The notes under the pieces are model-generated. The model had not been told where the DNA came from and ran no database searches. It saw only the letters and a program-made list of their open reading frames with translations. This document shows positions 19,895-29,007 of a stretch of DNA of 64,000 nt, in pieces. The DNA is taken from assembly GCF_000017405.1 (NCBI RefSeq), contig NC_009667.1, positions 2,714,001 through 2,778,000 on the forward strand. The letters run 5' to 3'. How positions within the stretch are numbered: the first letter of the stretch is position 1; each line of letters opens with the position of its first letter. Source of the DNA: Brucella anthropi ATCC 49188 (GTDB taxonomy: Bacteria > Pseudomonadota > Alphaproteobacteria > Rhizobiales > Rhizobiaceae). The position numbers and the translations under genes were made by a program.

Positions 19895-20731
19895 ATGAGT
19901 ATTGATGGCCTTCCCCCGCTTCGCGAGGTAATCGAACGGCACGATCTGATGCCGAAGAAATCGCTCGGCCAGAATTTCCTTTTCGATCTCAATCTGACAT
20001 CGAAGATCGCCCGGCAGGCGGGCAATCTGCAGGACCAGCCCGTCATCGAGGTTGGTCCGGGTCCCGGCGGACTGACCCGCGCACTTCTTGCCCAAGGCGC
20101 TTATGTCACGGCAATCGAGCGCGATGAACGATGCCTTGATGCTCTTGCCGAAATTGAGGCCCATTATCCGGGTCGTCTGCGCATCATCTCAGGCGACGCT
20201 CTTGAGCAGGATTTTTCGGCATTATTTCCAGATGGGCCAAAGCCGCGCATCGTTGCCAATCTGCCTTACAATGTCGGCACGCAGCTTCTGCTCAACTGGC
20301 TGCTGGTCGAGCCATGGCCCCCTTTCTATTCGTCGATGACATTGATGTTCCAGCGGGAGGTCGCCGAGCGTATCGTCGCAACGCCTGACAGCGATCATTA
20401 CGGACGTCTGGGTGTGCTTGCCGGGTGGAGAACTGTTTCGAAGATCAGCTTCGATGTGCCCCCGCAAGCATTTACACCACCGCCGAAAGTGATGTCGTCG
20501 GTCGTCCATATCATTCCGCGTGAAAACCCGCTGCCTTGCAATGCGAATGCGCTCGGGCAAATTACGCAGGCCGCCTTTGGACAGCGTCGCAAGATGTTAC
20601 GCCAGAGCCTGAAACCGGTTGGCGGGGCCGAGCTTCTTGAGAAGACAGGCATCGACGGAACACGCCGTGCCGAAACGCTCAGTGTGGAAGAATTCGTCGC
20701 GCTGGCAAACGCCTATCGCCCGATCAAATAG
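19895..20731 (+). CDS. rsmA: 16S rRNA dimethyladenosine transferase
   Basis: RsmA (KsgA) dimethylates A1518 and A1519 of 16S rRNA in late small-subunit maturation. The 278-residue product has LGQNFLFD, the SAM-binding [16 protein letters not shown], the catalytic NLPY motif ([14 protein letters not shown]) and the C-terminal [14 protein letters not shown]. It is the last gene of the plus-strand run and converges on the M23-family gene with 18 bases between stops. Confidence 0.98.
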   Translation: MSIDGLPPLREVIERHDLMPKKSLGQNFLFDLNLTSKIARQAGNLQDQPVIEVGPGPGGLTRALLAQGAYVTAIERDERCLDALAEIEAHYPGRLRIISGDALEQDFSALFPDGPKPRIVANLPYNVGTQLLLNWLLVEPWPPFYSSMTLMFQREVAERIVATPDSDHYGRLGVLAGWRTVSKISFDVPPQAFTPPPKVMSSVVHIIPRENPLPCNANALGQITQAAFGQRRKMLRQSLKPVGGAELLEKTGIDGTRRAETLSVEEFVALANAYRPIK

Positions 20732-20749
20732 TTAGAGCGGTTTACTCCT

Positions 20750-22495
20750 CTAATGACGGTCACTTTTCCCGGTGGCTGCCTTCGCCGCTTCAGGCGCAGC
20801 AGGCATGACTGGCAGCTTCATTTCATTGACGATCTGCCCCACGTGGTCGATCTCTTCACGGAAGCTGTTCAGGGACGAGCCAGTCAGTTTTTCACCAGCG
20901 TTGAGACGCGCCGTCAACGGATTGACATACTGATCGCCGACCTTGAGCTCATAATAGAGGTGTGGGCCTGTTGAATAACCTGTCGACCCGACATAGGCGA
21001 TCACCTCACCCTGCTTGACGTGTTCGCCAACCTTCAGGTCTTTTCTGGCCGCTGAAAGATGCGCATAGGTCGTGCTGTAGCCACCCTGATGACGGATACG
21101 GACATATTTTCCATATCCCTTCTGATACGAGATAAGCTCCACCACACCGTCACCCGCCGCAACGATGGGCGAACCGATCGGCGCATCGTAATCCACGCCA
21201 TTATGGTGTTTGCGAACATGCAGAACGGGATGTATGCGCCAGCCAAAACCATCATTGAGACGGCCATTCGGAAGAGGTTTCTGCATGAGATATTTCGTCA
21301 TGGAGGAGCCGTCTTCATTAAAGTAATCCGCACCGCCATTGCCTTCATGACGATACAGGCGGCGGCTTTTCCCATCCGTTGTGAACTCGACAAAAACCAG
21401 TTCCGGTTCCGTCTCCGCACTTTTGCGGAAGAGCAGGTCGATCAAGTCCGGCCTTTTACCACCATTCAGCGAAATACCATTCTGTGAAGCCAGCCTCTCG
21501 ACTTCACCGACGATTGCTTTCGGTGCGCCCGCCTGTGCCAGCCGGGACGGAATGGAGCCGCTACTGCTGACCTCATTTTGTGGGTGGTAGGCTGTCAGCA
21601 TCGCATCGCGCGACAGTCGTGCAAAAAGGCGTTCATTGCCGGTAGCGCGAAAAACGCCATCGTCGGCACGTCCGTAGACAGCTTTATCGATATCGCCATG
21701 CTCGAAGCGCGCAAGCGCGATGTGCTGTTCGCCATCAGCGCCAGCGTCTTGCCCCGATTTATCGACCAGCAGTTCCAGACTGTCACCGGGCACCAGTTCG
21801 GTTCGAGCCAGAGCCTCCTCAAGCCGCTTGCTGTCCTCGATTGCTATGCCCGCTGCCTGCAACAACGCGCCCAATCGTTCGCGTGACTGCGGCGCGACAA
21901 TAATTTCATGAACCTTGGCTTCTGTTCCTACGGCTGGTCTGGCGAGACTGACATTGACCGGAATACCCCGCTCCAGTGCTTCTTCGGCTGGTTCCGAACG
22001 AGATTTCAGCGAGGAAATTCCTCCGCGAAGTGCATCATCAATCACGGCGCGTTTCGAGCCTTTGACGTCAAGAACCACGTGCTGGTAGGTGTAAAGGCGC
22101 GCGTCGCCGTCCTCGACGCCTTCAGCTATGTCGATGCGTCTTGATACCCGACTTCCGGGGGCAATACTCCCTTCCGGCACCAGTCGTGCTTCTTTCGGTG
22201 CAGCGCGGTTCCTTCTCAGTGTAGTTGTATTGAACATGACCGGTTGTGCGGGCCGCCCATGCCGCACCAGCCGCCCTGTCGTAAACAAAAATCCGCCCCC
22301 GGCAATGACGGTAGCGGCTGCCAGTGCCAGACAGAACCGCAGATGTGTATGCAGGGAAAACCGGACCTGCCGGAATGGTCTCAGACTGTGGGAAGAAAGT
22401 GGCTCGCCCTTGAGGGCAGCTCCGAAGGACGCAAAATCTGGCTCCGCCGTCGCAGCAACTAGTCTTTCGTTTGCTGGCGCTGACCAGAAGACCAT
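20750..22495 (-). CDS. M23-family LytM protein with altered zinc site
   Basis: The 581-residue product has a membrane anchor at about residues 52-73, a long periplasmic region and a C-terminal LytM/M23 domain. Two of the three motifs are intact: H-x3-D in HHNGVDYD and the catalytic His in YAHLSA. The third, normally H-x-H, reads H512-L-Y514 (GPHLYYEL), so the second His, a zinc ligand, is Tyr. The codon is TAT at 20956-20954 on the minus strand. Many such degenerate LytM proteins activate amidases instead of cleaving peptidoglycan. The ATG at 22495 is chosen for its GGAGAA ribosome-binding site. Rhizobiales have related envelope-growth M23 proteins, but the function here is open. Confidence 0.88.
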   Translation of the reverse strand: MVFWSAPANERLVAATAEPDFASFGAALKGEPLSSHSLRPFRQVRFSLHTHLRFCLALAAATVIAGGGFLFTTGRLVRHGRPAQPVMFNTTTLRRNRAAPKEARLVPEGSIAPGSRVSRRIDIAEGVEDGDARLYTYQHVVLDVKGSKRAVIDDALRGGISSLKSRSEPAEEALERGIPVNVSLARPAVGTEAKVHEIIVAPQSRERLGALLQAAGIAIEDSKRLEEALARTELVPGDSLELLVDKSGQDAGADGEQHIALARFEHGDIDKAVYGRADDGVFRATGNERLFARLSRDAMLTAYHPQNEVSSSGSIPSRLAQAGAPKAIVGEVERLASQNGISLNGGKRPDLIDLLFRKSAETEPELVFVEFTTDGKSRRLYRHEGNGGADYFNEDGSSMTKYLMQKPLPNGRLNDGFGWRIHPVLHVRKHHNGVDYDAPIGSPIVAAGDGVVELISYQKGYGKYVRIRHQGGYSTTYAHLSAARKDLKVGEHVKQGEVIAYVGSTGYSTGPHLYYELKVGDQYVNPLTARLNAGEKLTGSSLNSFREEIDHVGQIVNEMKLPVMPAAPEAAKAATGKSDRH

Positions 22496-22611
22496 TTTAA
22501 ATAATTCTCCGCCAAGGATTATCGGCGGAAGAGTGGCAAAGACAGCGGCCAAAATAAGGCTTCTGGCGGGATATCCACCAGAAGAGAATCACATTCAGCG
22601 AATTGTGAAGA

Positions 22612-23532
22612 TCAGGCCTTCACCCGCCCCCGGCGATGTTCGACCAGCATCGACCATGTATAGAGCGCAAGACCGGCCCAGATCAGCGCGAAAGCACCGA
22701 GTTGAGCTGTCGAGAACGGCTCATGGAAGATGAAAATCGCAAAGAAAAACAACATCGTCGGCGTCATGTACTGCATGAGGCCAAGCGTCGTATAGCGCAG
22801 CAATTTGGCACCACCTGCATAAAGGATCAGCGGGATGGCAGTGAAAGGCCCGGCCAGAAGCAGCATTGTCACGTTAAACGCTGGGCCGGTCGAGAAATGG
22901 TCCTGACCGTTTGCGGCCAGCCATAGCACATAGCCCAGCGCCGGAATGCACAGGATGAGCACTTCAAGTGTGAAGCCCTGCAGCGGTGGCATTGGCAGTG
23001 ACTTGCGGAAGAAACCATAGAGGCCGAAAGTCAGTGGCAGCGCCAGCGATACCCACGGCAAACCGCCTGCATTAACGGTCAGCAGTATCACAGCAGCGAA
23101 AGCCAGTCCCACGGCAACATATTGAACCCTGGTCAGCCTTTCGCCGAGGAAGAGACCGCCAAGGACGACATTGAACAGTGGATTGATGTAATAGCCGAGC
23201 GCTGCACCCATCACCTGATCATGAGCCACAGCCCACACATAGATCGACCAGTTGATGGTGATAAGCCCGGCTGTCAGAGCAGCCATGGCCAGCATACGCG
23301 GCTGGCGCACGGCGCTGAGAATGCCTTTGAACTGGCCCAGAGCCAGCAAAAGCAGCAGCGCGACCGGAACCGACCAGATCACGCGGTGCGATACGACTTC
23401 CATTGCCGGGATGTGGCCAAGCGCCTTGAGATAGAACGGTAGAGCGCCCCAGAGGCCGTAGGCTGCCAGAGCCATCAGAAAACCGCGCGACCCGTCAGAA
23501 AGGCGCGTATCGGTGATGGTCTGGTCGGACAT
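22612..23532 (-). CDS. rarD: RarD/EamA-family inner-membrane transporter
   Basis: This is a drug/metabolite transporter superfamily protein of 306 residues with about ten membrane helices in two EamA repeats. It matches the RarD type, including the N-terminal GLWGALPFYLKAL and the family segment NWSIYVWAVAHDQVMGAALGYYINPL. Chloramphenicol resistance was the historic phenotype in Pseudomonas, and the physiological substrate is generally unknown. The ATG at 23532 has a GAGGAGAGAGG ribosome-binding site; the upstream extension has none. Confidence 0.93.
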   Translation of the reverse strand: MSDQTITDTRLSDGSRGFLMALAAYGLWGALPFYLKALGHIPAMEVVSHRVIWSVPVALLLLLALGQFKGILSAVRQPRMLAMAALTAGLITINWSIYVWAVAHDQVMGAALGYYINPLFNVVLGGLFLGERLTRVQYVAVGLAFAAVILLTVNAGGLPWVSLALPLTFGLYGFFRKSLPMPPLQGFTLEVLILCIPALGYVLWLAANGQDHFSTGPAFNVTMLLLAGPFTAIPLILYAGGAKLLRYTTLGLMQYMTPTMLFFFAIFIFHEPFSTAQLGAFALIWAGLALYTWSMLVEHRRGRVKA

Positions 23533-23675
23533 GCCTCTCTCCTCGGCGAAACTGAAGATGTCGCAAACCGATTGCGGCAGGCGAAGCATCAAACTTCACC
23601 TGCTATGCGCCCAACAACCCATAAAATCCATTCAATTAAACTGATCGAAGCATCAATCGCCGTGAACAGATGGGT

Positions 23676-25289
23676 TTACTCAGCAGCAGCCAGTCCGGCC
23701 ATCGCGCGGTTCTTCATCAGCTTGTAGTTGACCGAATCCATCAGTGCCTGAAAGGACGCGTCGATGATATTGTCCGACACGCCGACAGTGCGCCAGCGGG
23801 CACCGGTCGCATCTCCGGATTCTATCAGAACGCGCGTGATAGCCGCCGTACCGCCATTGAGGATACGCACCTTGAAGTCCACCAGTTCAAGATCCTCGAT
23901 TTCGGCCTGAAAACGCCCGAGGTCCTTGCGCAATGCAATATCGAGCGCGTTGACCGGGCCATGTCCTTCGGCGACCGACATGCGAACCTCGCCATCGACC
24001 TCAACCTTGACCACGGCTTCGGAAACGGTCTTCAACATGCCGTTGGCATCGAAACGACGCTCGACGAGGCAGCGGAAGGATTCGACCTTGAAGAATTCCG
24101 GCTGTGGCGTCAGCATATTGCGCGCGAGCAGCTCGAAACTCGCATCCGCGCCTTCATAGGCATAGCCTTCGGCTTCGCGCTCCTTGACCACGGCAATCAA
24201 CGTATCGAGACGCACATCGTCCTTCGCAACGCGAATGCCCCGGCGTTCCAGTTCGGCGATGAAATTGGACTTTCCACCCTGATCCGACACCATGACACGC
24301 CGGCTGTTGCCAACGGATTCCGGTGGCACATGCTCATAGGTCTGCGGTTCCTTGAGCAGCGCGGAAGCATGAATTCCGGCCTTGGTCGCAAATGCGGAAG
24401 TGCCGGTATAGGGTGCCTGCTCCGTCGGCGGACGATTCAGGATATCATCGAAGGCGCGCGAGATCCGCGTGATCCCCTTCAGCGCAGCTGGCTTGATCCC
24501 CAGTTCGAAACGCTCTGCCCAATAGGGTTTCAGCGCCAGTGTAGGGATCAGCGAAACGAGATTGGCATTGCCGCAACGCTCGCCTATTCCGTTGAGGGTC
24601 CCCTGCACATGGCGAACACCCGCATCGATAGCTGCAAGCGAGACGGCGACCGCCTGCTCGGTGTCGTTATGGGCGTGGATGCCAAGGCTCTCGCCTGGAA
24701 CTACAGCCGCCACGGCGGCAACAATTTCGCCAATCTCCGACGGCTGCGTGCCGCCATTCGTATCGCAAAGCACAACCCAGCGCGCACCTGCTGAATAGGC
24801 AGCCTTGGCACAGGCAAGCGCATATTCGGGATTGGCCTTGTATCCGTCGAAGAAATGCTCGCAATCGACCAGCGCTTCCCGTCCTGCCATACGCGCAGCC
24901 GTGACGGAAGCGGTGATCGACTCCAGATTTTCCTCATTGGTACAGCCCAGCGCCAGGCGGACATGATAGTCCCAGCTCTTGGCAACGAAGCAAACAGCAT
25001 CGGCAGAGGCCTGAAGCAGACTGGAAAGGCCGGGATCATTGGATGCCGAAACGCCTGCACGCTTCGTCATGCCAAAGGCCACGAACTTGGCGCGAGCGGT
25101 CTGGCGACGCTTGAAGAAAGCCGTATCAGTCGGGTTGGCTCCCGGATAACCGCCTTCCACATAATCGACGCCGAGCTCTTCCAGCAGCGCGACAATCGAC
25201 TTCTTGTCCTCCACGGAAAAATCAATGCCGGGTGTCTGCTGCCCATCCCGCAAAGTGGTGTCGTAGATATAGATGCGTTCGCGTGCCAT
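23676..25289 (-). CDS. cimA: (R)-citramalate synthase
   Basis: CimA condenses pyruvate with acetyl-CoA to give citramalate, the threonine-independent entry to isoleucine. The 537-residue product has the HMG-CoA-lyase-like TIM barrel with metal- and substrate-binding DTTLRDG near residue 10, HAHNDT for the metal His pair, and a C-terminal allosteric LeuA-type dimer domain (TGARWRTVGVSDNIIDASFQAL). The close relatives LeuA and HMG-CoA lyase are shorter or lack this end. The ATG at 25289 has GGGGAGCAG upstream and overlaps the TAA of a short leader ORF, so translation is probably coupled. Confidence 0.94.
   Translation of the reverse strand: MARERIYIYDTTLRDGQQTPGIDFSVEDKKSIVALLEELGVDYVEGGYPGANPTDTAFFKRRQTARAKFVAFGMTKRAGVSASNDPGLSSLLQASADAVCFVAKSWDYHVRLALGCTNEENLESITASVTAARMAGREALVDCEHFFDGYKANPEYALACAKAAYSAGARWVVLCDTNGGTQPSEIGEIVAAVAAVVPGESLGIHAHNDTEQAVAVSLAAIDAGVRHVQGTLNGIGERCGNANLVSLIPTLALKPYWAERFELGIKPAALKGITRISRAFDDILNRPPTEQAPYTGTSAFATKAGIHASALLKEPQTYEHVPPESVGNSRRVMVSDQGGKSNFIAELERRGIRVAKDDVRLDTLIAVVKEREAEGYAYEGADASFELLARNMLTPQPEFFKVESFRCLVERRFDANGMLKTVSEAVVKVEVDGEVRMSVAEGHGPVNALDIALRKDLGRFQAEIEDLELVDFKVRILNGGTAAITRVLIESGDATGARWRTVGVSDNIIDASFQALMDSVNYKLMKNRAMAGLAAAE
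25232..25289 (-). repeat. Direct repeat copy 1, inside the cimA 5' end
   Basis: This 58-base segment encodes CimA residues 1-19 and is repeated in the same orientation 149 bases upstream (25381-25438). I count five base differences between the copies, all silent. Confidence 0.95.
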
Positions 25290-25438
25290 TATTCTGCTCC
25301 CCGCATTCGGGCTGGACAATAACCTCCCGTTTCAAGTTTTGTCCGTCCTCGCACGCTTCGCGGCTGCGGGCGGACGGTAAGTGTCTGCTGTCCATCCCGC
25401 AGGGTGGTGTCATAGATATAGATGCGCTCGCGTGCCAT
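25289..25438 (-). CDS. Short leader ORF duplicating the CimA N-terminus
   Basis: This is a 49-codon ORF. Its first 19 residues (MARERIYIYDTTLRDGQQT) are identical to CimA residues 1-19, although the two 58-base segments differ at five positions, all silent. The remaining 30 residues (LTVRPQPRSVRGRTKLETGG and on) resemble nothing I know. An AGGCAGG sequence lies before its ATG at 25438. Its TAA overlaps the cimA ATG (TAATG), the layout of translational coupling. It may be a decaying tandem duplicate, a regulatory leader peptide with two Ile codons, or chance survival. Expression is unproven. Confidence 0.55.
   Translation of the reverse strand: MARERIYIYDTTLRDGQQTLTVRPQPRSVRGRTKLETGGYCPARMRGAE
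25381..25438 (-). repeat. Direct repeat copy 2, at the start of the leader ORF
   Basis: This is the second copy of the 58-base cimA 5' segment. The spacer between copies contains an imperfect GC-rich hairpin at 25341-25375 that lacks a T tract on either strand. Confidence 0.93.
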
Positions 25439-25470
25439 TGTGCCTGCCTGTCGGTGGGTATGCGGTCCGG

Positions 25471-25959
25471 TCAACCTTGCTGTTGCGGCCAGCTTTCAGT
25501 GTCGTAATCAGGATGCTGATAGGAAATCATCGTTCGTACAAATTCGATGCTCTCCGGATCGCGTTCTGTTGTGTAGCCGGGAAGATTTGCCAGTTCGGCC
25601 ACATAGGGGAGCCGCTTCTCGACCCCCCATTGAACCGTCGGCTCGATTTCCTCCGGCGCATCGAAAGCACCGATGGCAAGCGCAATCCCGTCGGGCGCTT
25701 CGTAGGTAAGCGGCGTGCCGCATTCGGGACAAAAGCCCCGCTGCACATGATTGGACGAACGAAAGCGCTTCGGCTCGTTGCGCGTCCATTCCAGCTTCGC
25801 ATCGCTCACCGAAACCAGCGGCGCATAGAAATTGCCAAACGCTTTCTGGCACATGCGGCAATGGCAGATCGATGCGGAGCCCATCGCGCCGTCGACGCGA
25901 AAGCGAACCGCACCGCACTGGCATCCGCCAGTATAGATCGGTTTGTTATCAAGCGTCAT
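25471..25959 (-). CDS. GFA-family zinc-binding protein
   Basis: This 162-residue protein belongs to the glutathione-dependent formaldehyde-activating enzyme (GFA/CENP-V) fold. Zinc-binding cysteines are visible in TGGCQCGAVRF, CHCRMCQKAFG and GFCPECGTPL, the full set of the family. Despite the name, most members have no shown link to formaldehyde, and the neighbours cimA and cysS give no hint. It ends 33 bases before the cimA leader ORF. Confidence 0.9.
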   Translation of the reverse strand: MTLDNKPIYTGGCQCGAVRFRVDGAMGSASICHCRMCQKAFGNFYAPLVSVSDAKLEWTRNEPKRFRSSNHVQRGFCPECGTPLTYEAPDGIALAIGAFDAPEEIEPTVQWGVEKRLPYVAELANLPGYTTERDPESIEFVRTMISYQHPDYDTESWPQQQG

Positions 25960-25985
25960 GTCATCCTCCCTGCTCCATAAGCTTG

Positions 25986-27503
25986 TTAGCCTACCACATC
26001 CCAGCTGGTTGTGCGTTCGCCCGTTGCCGGATCCTTGCCATCCTTGAGCTGAACGCCCTCCTGAAGCAGTTCGTCGCGAATGCGATCAGCCTCGGCCCAG
26101 TTCTTCTCATTGATGAAGCGCAGACGCTCCGCGATACGTGCTTCGATGGCTTGATGATCCACTTCCGCCTTTGCAAAGACAGGAATATCTTCAGCCATAA
26201 CGAAATGCGGATCCAACAAGCCCAGCAGCGCCATGCCCTCGCCTAATCCGGTGATATCGCGTGCTTTGAAAGCTTTGCGCAATGCGGTGATCGCCGTCCA
26301 GCTGTTCAAATCGTCAGACAAGGCCTCAACGACTTCACCAACTGCGGTCAGCGTTTCCGGTACAGTGAACTTCCTGTCGCGCAGCAAGCCATACCAGCGA
26401 TGCAGTTCGTCGGCGGATTCTGCCAGACGCTGCGCCGTCCAGTTGATCGGCTCACGATAATGCGTCTGTAGCATCGACAAGCGTGCCGCCAGACCGATCC
26501 AGCGATCACGCGCATCCACGTCATCCCATACGCCCAGTTGCGGCAGGCCTTCGTTCAGCACATCGCGAATGGTGATGAAATTGCCGAGCGATTTCGACAT
26601 CTTCTGCCCTTCGACCTGCAAGAAGCCGTTATGCATCCAGATGTTTGCCATCCGCTCAGTGCCGAATGCGCAGCATGACTGCGCAATTTCGTTCTCGTGA
26701 TGCGGGAAGACGAGATCGATACCGCCGCCATGAATGTCGAACTGGTTCTTCAGCGGATCATCGCACTTCAATCCGCCACCAAACGGCTCAAGCAGCTTGG
26801 CCATCGACATGGCCGAGCACTCGATGTGCCAGCCCGGCCGGCCCAGCACCGCAATCCCCGCAGGAGACGACCAGCCCGGCTCGCCCTCTTTCGACGGTTT
26901 CCACAAGACGAAATCCATTTCGTCCCGTTTGTAAGACGCGACGTCAACGCGGGCGCCAGCCAGCATCTCATCCAGCGAACGGCGGGCGAGCGCACCATAA
27001 CGCGGCCCCTTCCGTTCATTCATGGCGGACGGCGAGAAGAGGACATGGTCCTCAGCCACATAGGCCACACCAAGCTTCACAAGACGATCGATCATCGCGC
27101 GCATCTCGTCCATATGCTCGGTTGCACGCGGCTGAACACTGGGCTGCAGATTGCCGAGTGCCGTCACGTCAGCCTGAAACTGCGCATTGGTGCTTTCCGT
27201 CACCCGACGAATGGCTTCATTGAAGGCAAGATCAGGGTAATCCCGCGCGGCACGGGCGTTAATCTTGTCATCAACGTCGGTAATGTTGCGCGCATAGGTG
27301 ACATGTTCTGCGCCATAGACATGACGCAGCAGACGGAACAACACGTCGAAAACGATCACCGGACGGGCATTGCCTATATGCGCGAAGTCATAAACCGTCG
27401 GTCCGCAGACATACATGCGCACATTGTCAGCATCGAGAGGAGAAAACTCCTCCTTCATGCGGGTCAGCGTGTTGTACAGACGCAGTTGCGGCGCATAAGC
27501 CAT
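25986..27503 (-). CDS. cysS: Cysteinyl-tRNA synthetase
   Basis: CysS charges tRNA-Cys. The 505-residue class I synthetase has the HIGH motif as [10 protein letters not shown], the zinc-site [11 protein letters not shown] region, KMSKSLGN for KMSKS, and the C-terminal DALR domain. The length is somewhat more than the roughly 460 of E. coli CysS because of inserts in the middle. It begins at the ATG at 27503 and is probably monocistronic or followed by the GFA gene 26 bases on. Confidence 0.98.
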   Translation of the reverse strand: MAYAPQLRLYNTLTRMKEEFSPLDADNVRMYVCGPTVYDFAHIGNARPVIVFDVLFRLLRHVYGAEHVTYARNITDVDDKINARAARDYPDLAFNEAIRRVTESTNAQFQADVTALGNLQPSVQPRATEHMDEMRAMIDRLVKLGVAYVAEDHVLFSPSAMNERKGPRYGALARRSLDEMLAGARVDVASYKRDEMDFVLWKPSKEGEPGWSSPAGIAVLGRPGWHIECSAMSMAKLLEPFGGGLKCDDPLKNQFDIHGGGIDLVFPHHENEIAQSCCAFGTERMANIWMHNGFLQVEGQKMSKSLGNFITIRDVLNEGLPQLGVWDDVDARDRWIGLAARLSMLQTHYREPINWTAQRLAESADELHRWYGLLRDRKFTVPETLTAVGEVVEALSDDLNSWTAITALRKAFKARDITGLGEGMALLGLLDPHFVMAEDIPVFAKAEVDHQAIEARIAERLRFINEKNWAEADRIRDELLQEGVQLKDGKDPATGERTTSWDVVG

Positions 27504-27888
27504 TGTAAATATTCCCCAAATAGACCTGTGAAATCAATGCGCAACTGACCGCAGCCGACTGGCCGGGGCGTTATCATCCAATTTTTATGAAAGGGAGACG
27601 AAAACGGCCGGGCCAGCAAACTGCTAGCCAATAATAATCGCACAAATACAAATGATCGTGGTCGGCGTTTTCATGGCTGCACTTATCCTCAGCAGGAGTG
27701 CTTCCGTCAAGAACTTTCGCTAAGCGGCTGATAGTTTAGTGAGATCACCAAGCATGTTGTATTTTTGCAACCTGCATATCCCCCTTTCCCGCGTTAACCG
27801 GAAAACCGCAAAACCGGCTCCAAACAGCCTTCATTCGGTCTCAATCAATCACAAAATGGTGAGCAGGCATTATCGAAAGGAAGGACCA
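27504..27888. other. Intergenic region between cysS and a small protein gene
   Basis: No gene is visible in these 385 bases. The region separates divergent genes and must carry both promoters. A small inverted repeat GTTG...CAAC around 27758-27773 and CCGG-rich repeats near 27797-27822 are present, but I could not assign a function. Confidence 0.45.
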
Positions 27889-28056
27889 ATGTCTAAGAGT
27901 GAACTGCAACCCCGCCAAGACCGACTGGTTGATAAATACCGCGAAATCGGGCCTGCCGTGCTTGTTGCAGCATTGCTGAACGCAACGCGGCGCAGCAGCG
28001 ACGGTCGTAACGACAATCGCCGGCGTTCCATTCTCGCCGTCAAGAAGACAGGCTGA
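27889..28056 (+). CDS. Small basic protein, unknown function
   Basis: This is a 55-residue protein whose ATG at 27889 follows a good AAAGGAAGG ribosome-binding site. The N-terminal half (PRQDRLVDKYREIGPAVLVA) looks helical, and the rest is rich in Arg and Asn and strongly basic. Its shape resembles small Rhizobiales hypothetical proteins with a DKYxEIG segment, but this is memory, not a search. A 9-base perfect hairpin follows 19 bases after the stop. Confidence 0.7.
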   Translation: MSKSELQPRQDRLVDKYREIGPAVLVAALLNATRRSSDGRNDNRRRSILAVKKTG

Positions 28057-28075
28057 AGAAGGTGATGTCGTTCAG

Positions 28076-28098
28076 CGCCGAGCCGCGCAGGCTCGGCG
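28076..28098 (+). terminator. GC-rich hairpin after the small protein gene
   Basis: The arms CGCCGAGCC and GGCTCGGCG are perfect around a 5-base loop. There is no T run, so it may be an RNA-stability or weak termination element. Confidence 0.55.
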
Positions 28099-28127
28099 AT
28101 CAGAGTCGGTGGATGCGTAACAAATAG

Positions 28128-28149
28128 CGCCAGTTCAGCAAGACTGGCG
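28128..28149. terminator. Second hairpin before the convergent yedK-type gene
   Basis: The arms CGCCAGT and ACTGGCG are perfect around an 8-base loop, just before the stop of the minus-strand gene at 28157. It could help end either transcript. Confidence 0.45.
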
Positions 28150-28156
28150 GTCACGG

Positions 28157-28936
28157 TCAGAACATCGAAAGCTGCCCGCCATTTCCGTCATCGGATTCGG
28201 GCTTGTTCTTTCGCTTTGGCTTTGCATGCTCCGAAGGAACCTGTTCCTCTACACGCTCCTGCAAATCGGGCGTTGTGTTGGCCACCTTGTTGACCTTGTC
28301 CGACACCGGAATTGCTTCAAAGAAATCATCCTGAGCCGGACGCATGATATCCGCCACTTCGCGCGGCAGAAAACGTTTGCAGTCCAGCCAGCGGGCAAAA
28401 TCTTCCGGCTGCACAACAACAGGCATCCGTTCATGGATCGGCCGCAACAGGCCGTTGGCACTCGTCGTCAATATGCCTCCGGTATCGATCTGCGATCCGT
28501 CCGCACTGCTCCATGTCTCGATCAAGCCGCCAAAAGCGACAATTCCGCCCTTGCGCGGGCGCACCCAGTAGGCTTGAGCCTTGTTCTTGCCCTCACGGCG
28601 CCATTCATAGAAACCCGATGCAGGGATCAGGGCGCGCCGATGGTTCAGCGCCGCGCGGAACGAATTCTTCTCTGCAGCCGTCTCGGAGCGGATGTTGAAC
28701 ATGAGCGGCCAGTCGTTCGGGTCTTTGACCCATGACGGGACAAAGCCCCATCGCACCAGCAAGCCGACGCGATCCGGCCTGTTGCTGCCCGGCGGTGGCG
28801 TTTCCCCGCCCAGAATAGTCAATATGGGTTGCGTTGGCGCGATGTTGTATCGTGGAGGAAAATCCTCTGCGATCAATGCGGCCGCGAAGGCTTCCAGCTC
28901 CTCCCGGCTTGCAGTCAATGAAAAACGTCCACACAT
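28157..28936 (-). CDS. SOS response-associated protein, YedK/HMCES family
   Basis: YedK/HMCES proteins crosslink to abasic sites in single-stranded DNA through an N-terminal cysteine. The start must be the ATG at 28936, not the ATG at 28945, because only that start gives MCGRFS, where removal of Met exposes the catalytic Cys2. The protein has 259 residues and shows YNIAPTQPI, LIPASGFYEWRR and the His in HERMPVVV. The last 40 residues (KPKRKNKPESDDG) are charged and probably disordered, beyond the usual domain. It converges with the small basic protein gene. Confidence 0.95.
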   Translation of the reverse strand: MCGRFSLTASREELEAFAAALIAEDFPPRYNIAPTQPILTILGGETPPPGSNRPDRVGLLVRWGFVPSWVKDPNDWPLMFNIRSETAAEKNSFRAALNHRRALIPASGFYEWRREGKNKAQAYWVRPRKGGIVAFGGLIETWSSADGSQIDTGGILTTSANGLLRPIHERMPVVVQPEDFARWLDCKRFLPREVADIMRPAQDDFFEAIPVSDKVNKVANTTPDLQERVEEQVPSEHAKPKRKNKPESDDGNGGQLSMF

Positions 28937-29007
28937 GGTAGCCATGTTTAGCGTTTTTCTGCGCCGGTCAAGGGGTGCTTTTCCATTACCAACGGTGTAG
29001 CTCTAGC

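Noticed and set aside
23670..24794. 374-codon plus-strand ORF opposite cimA
   Set aside because: Antisense shadow of cimA without domain features.
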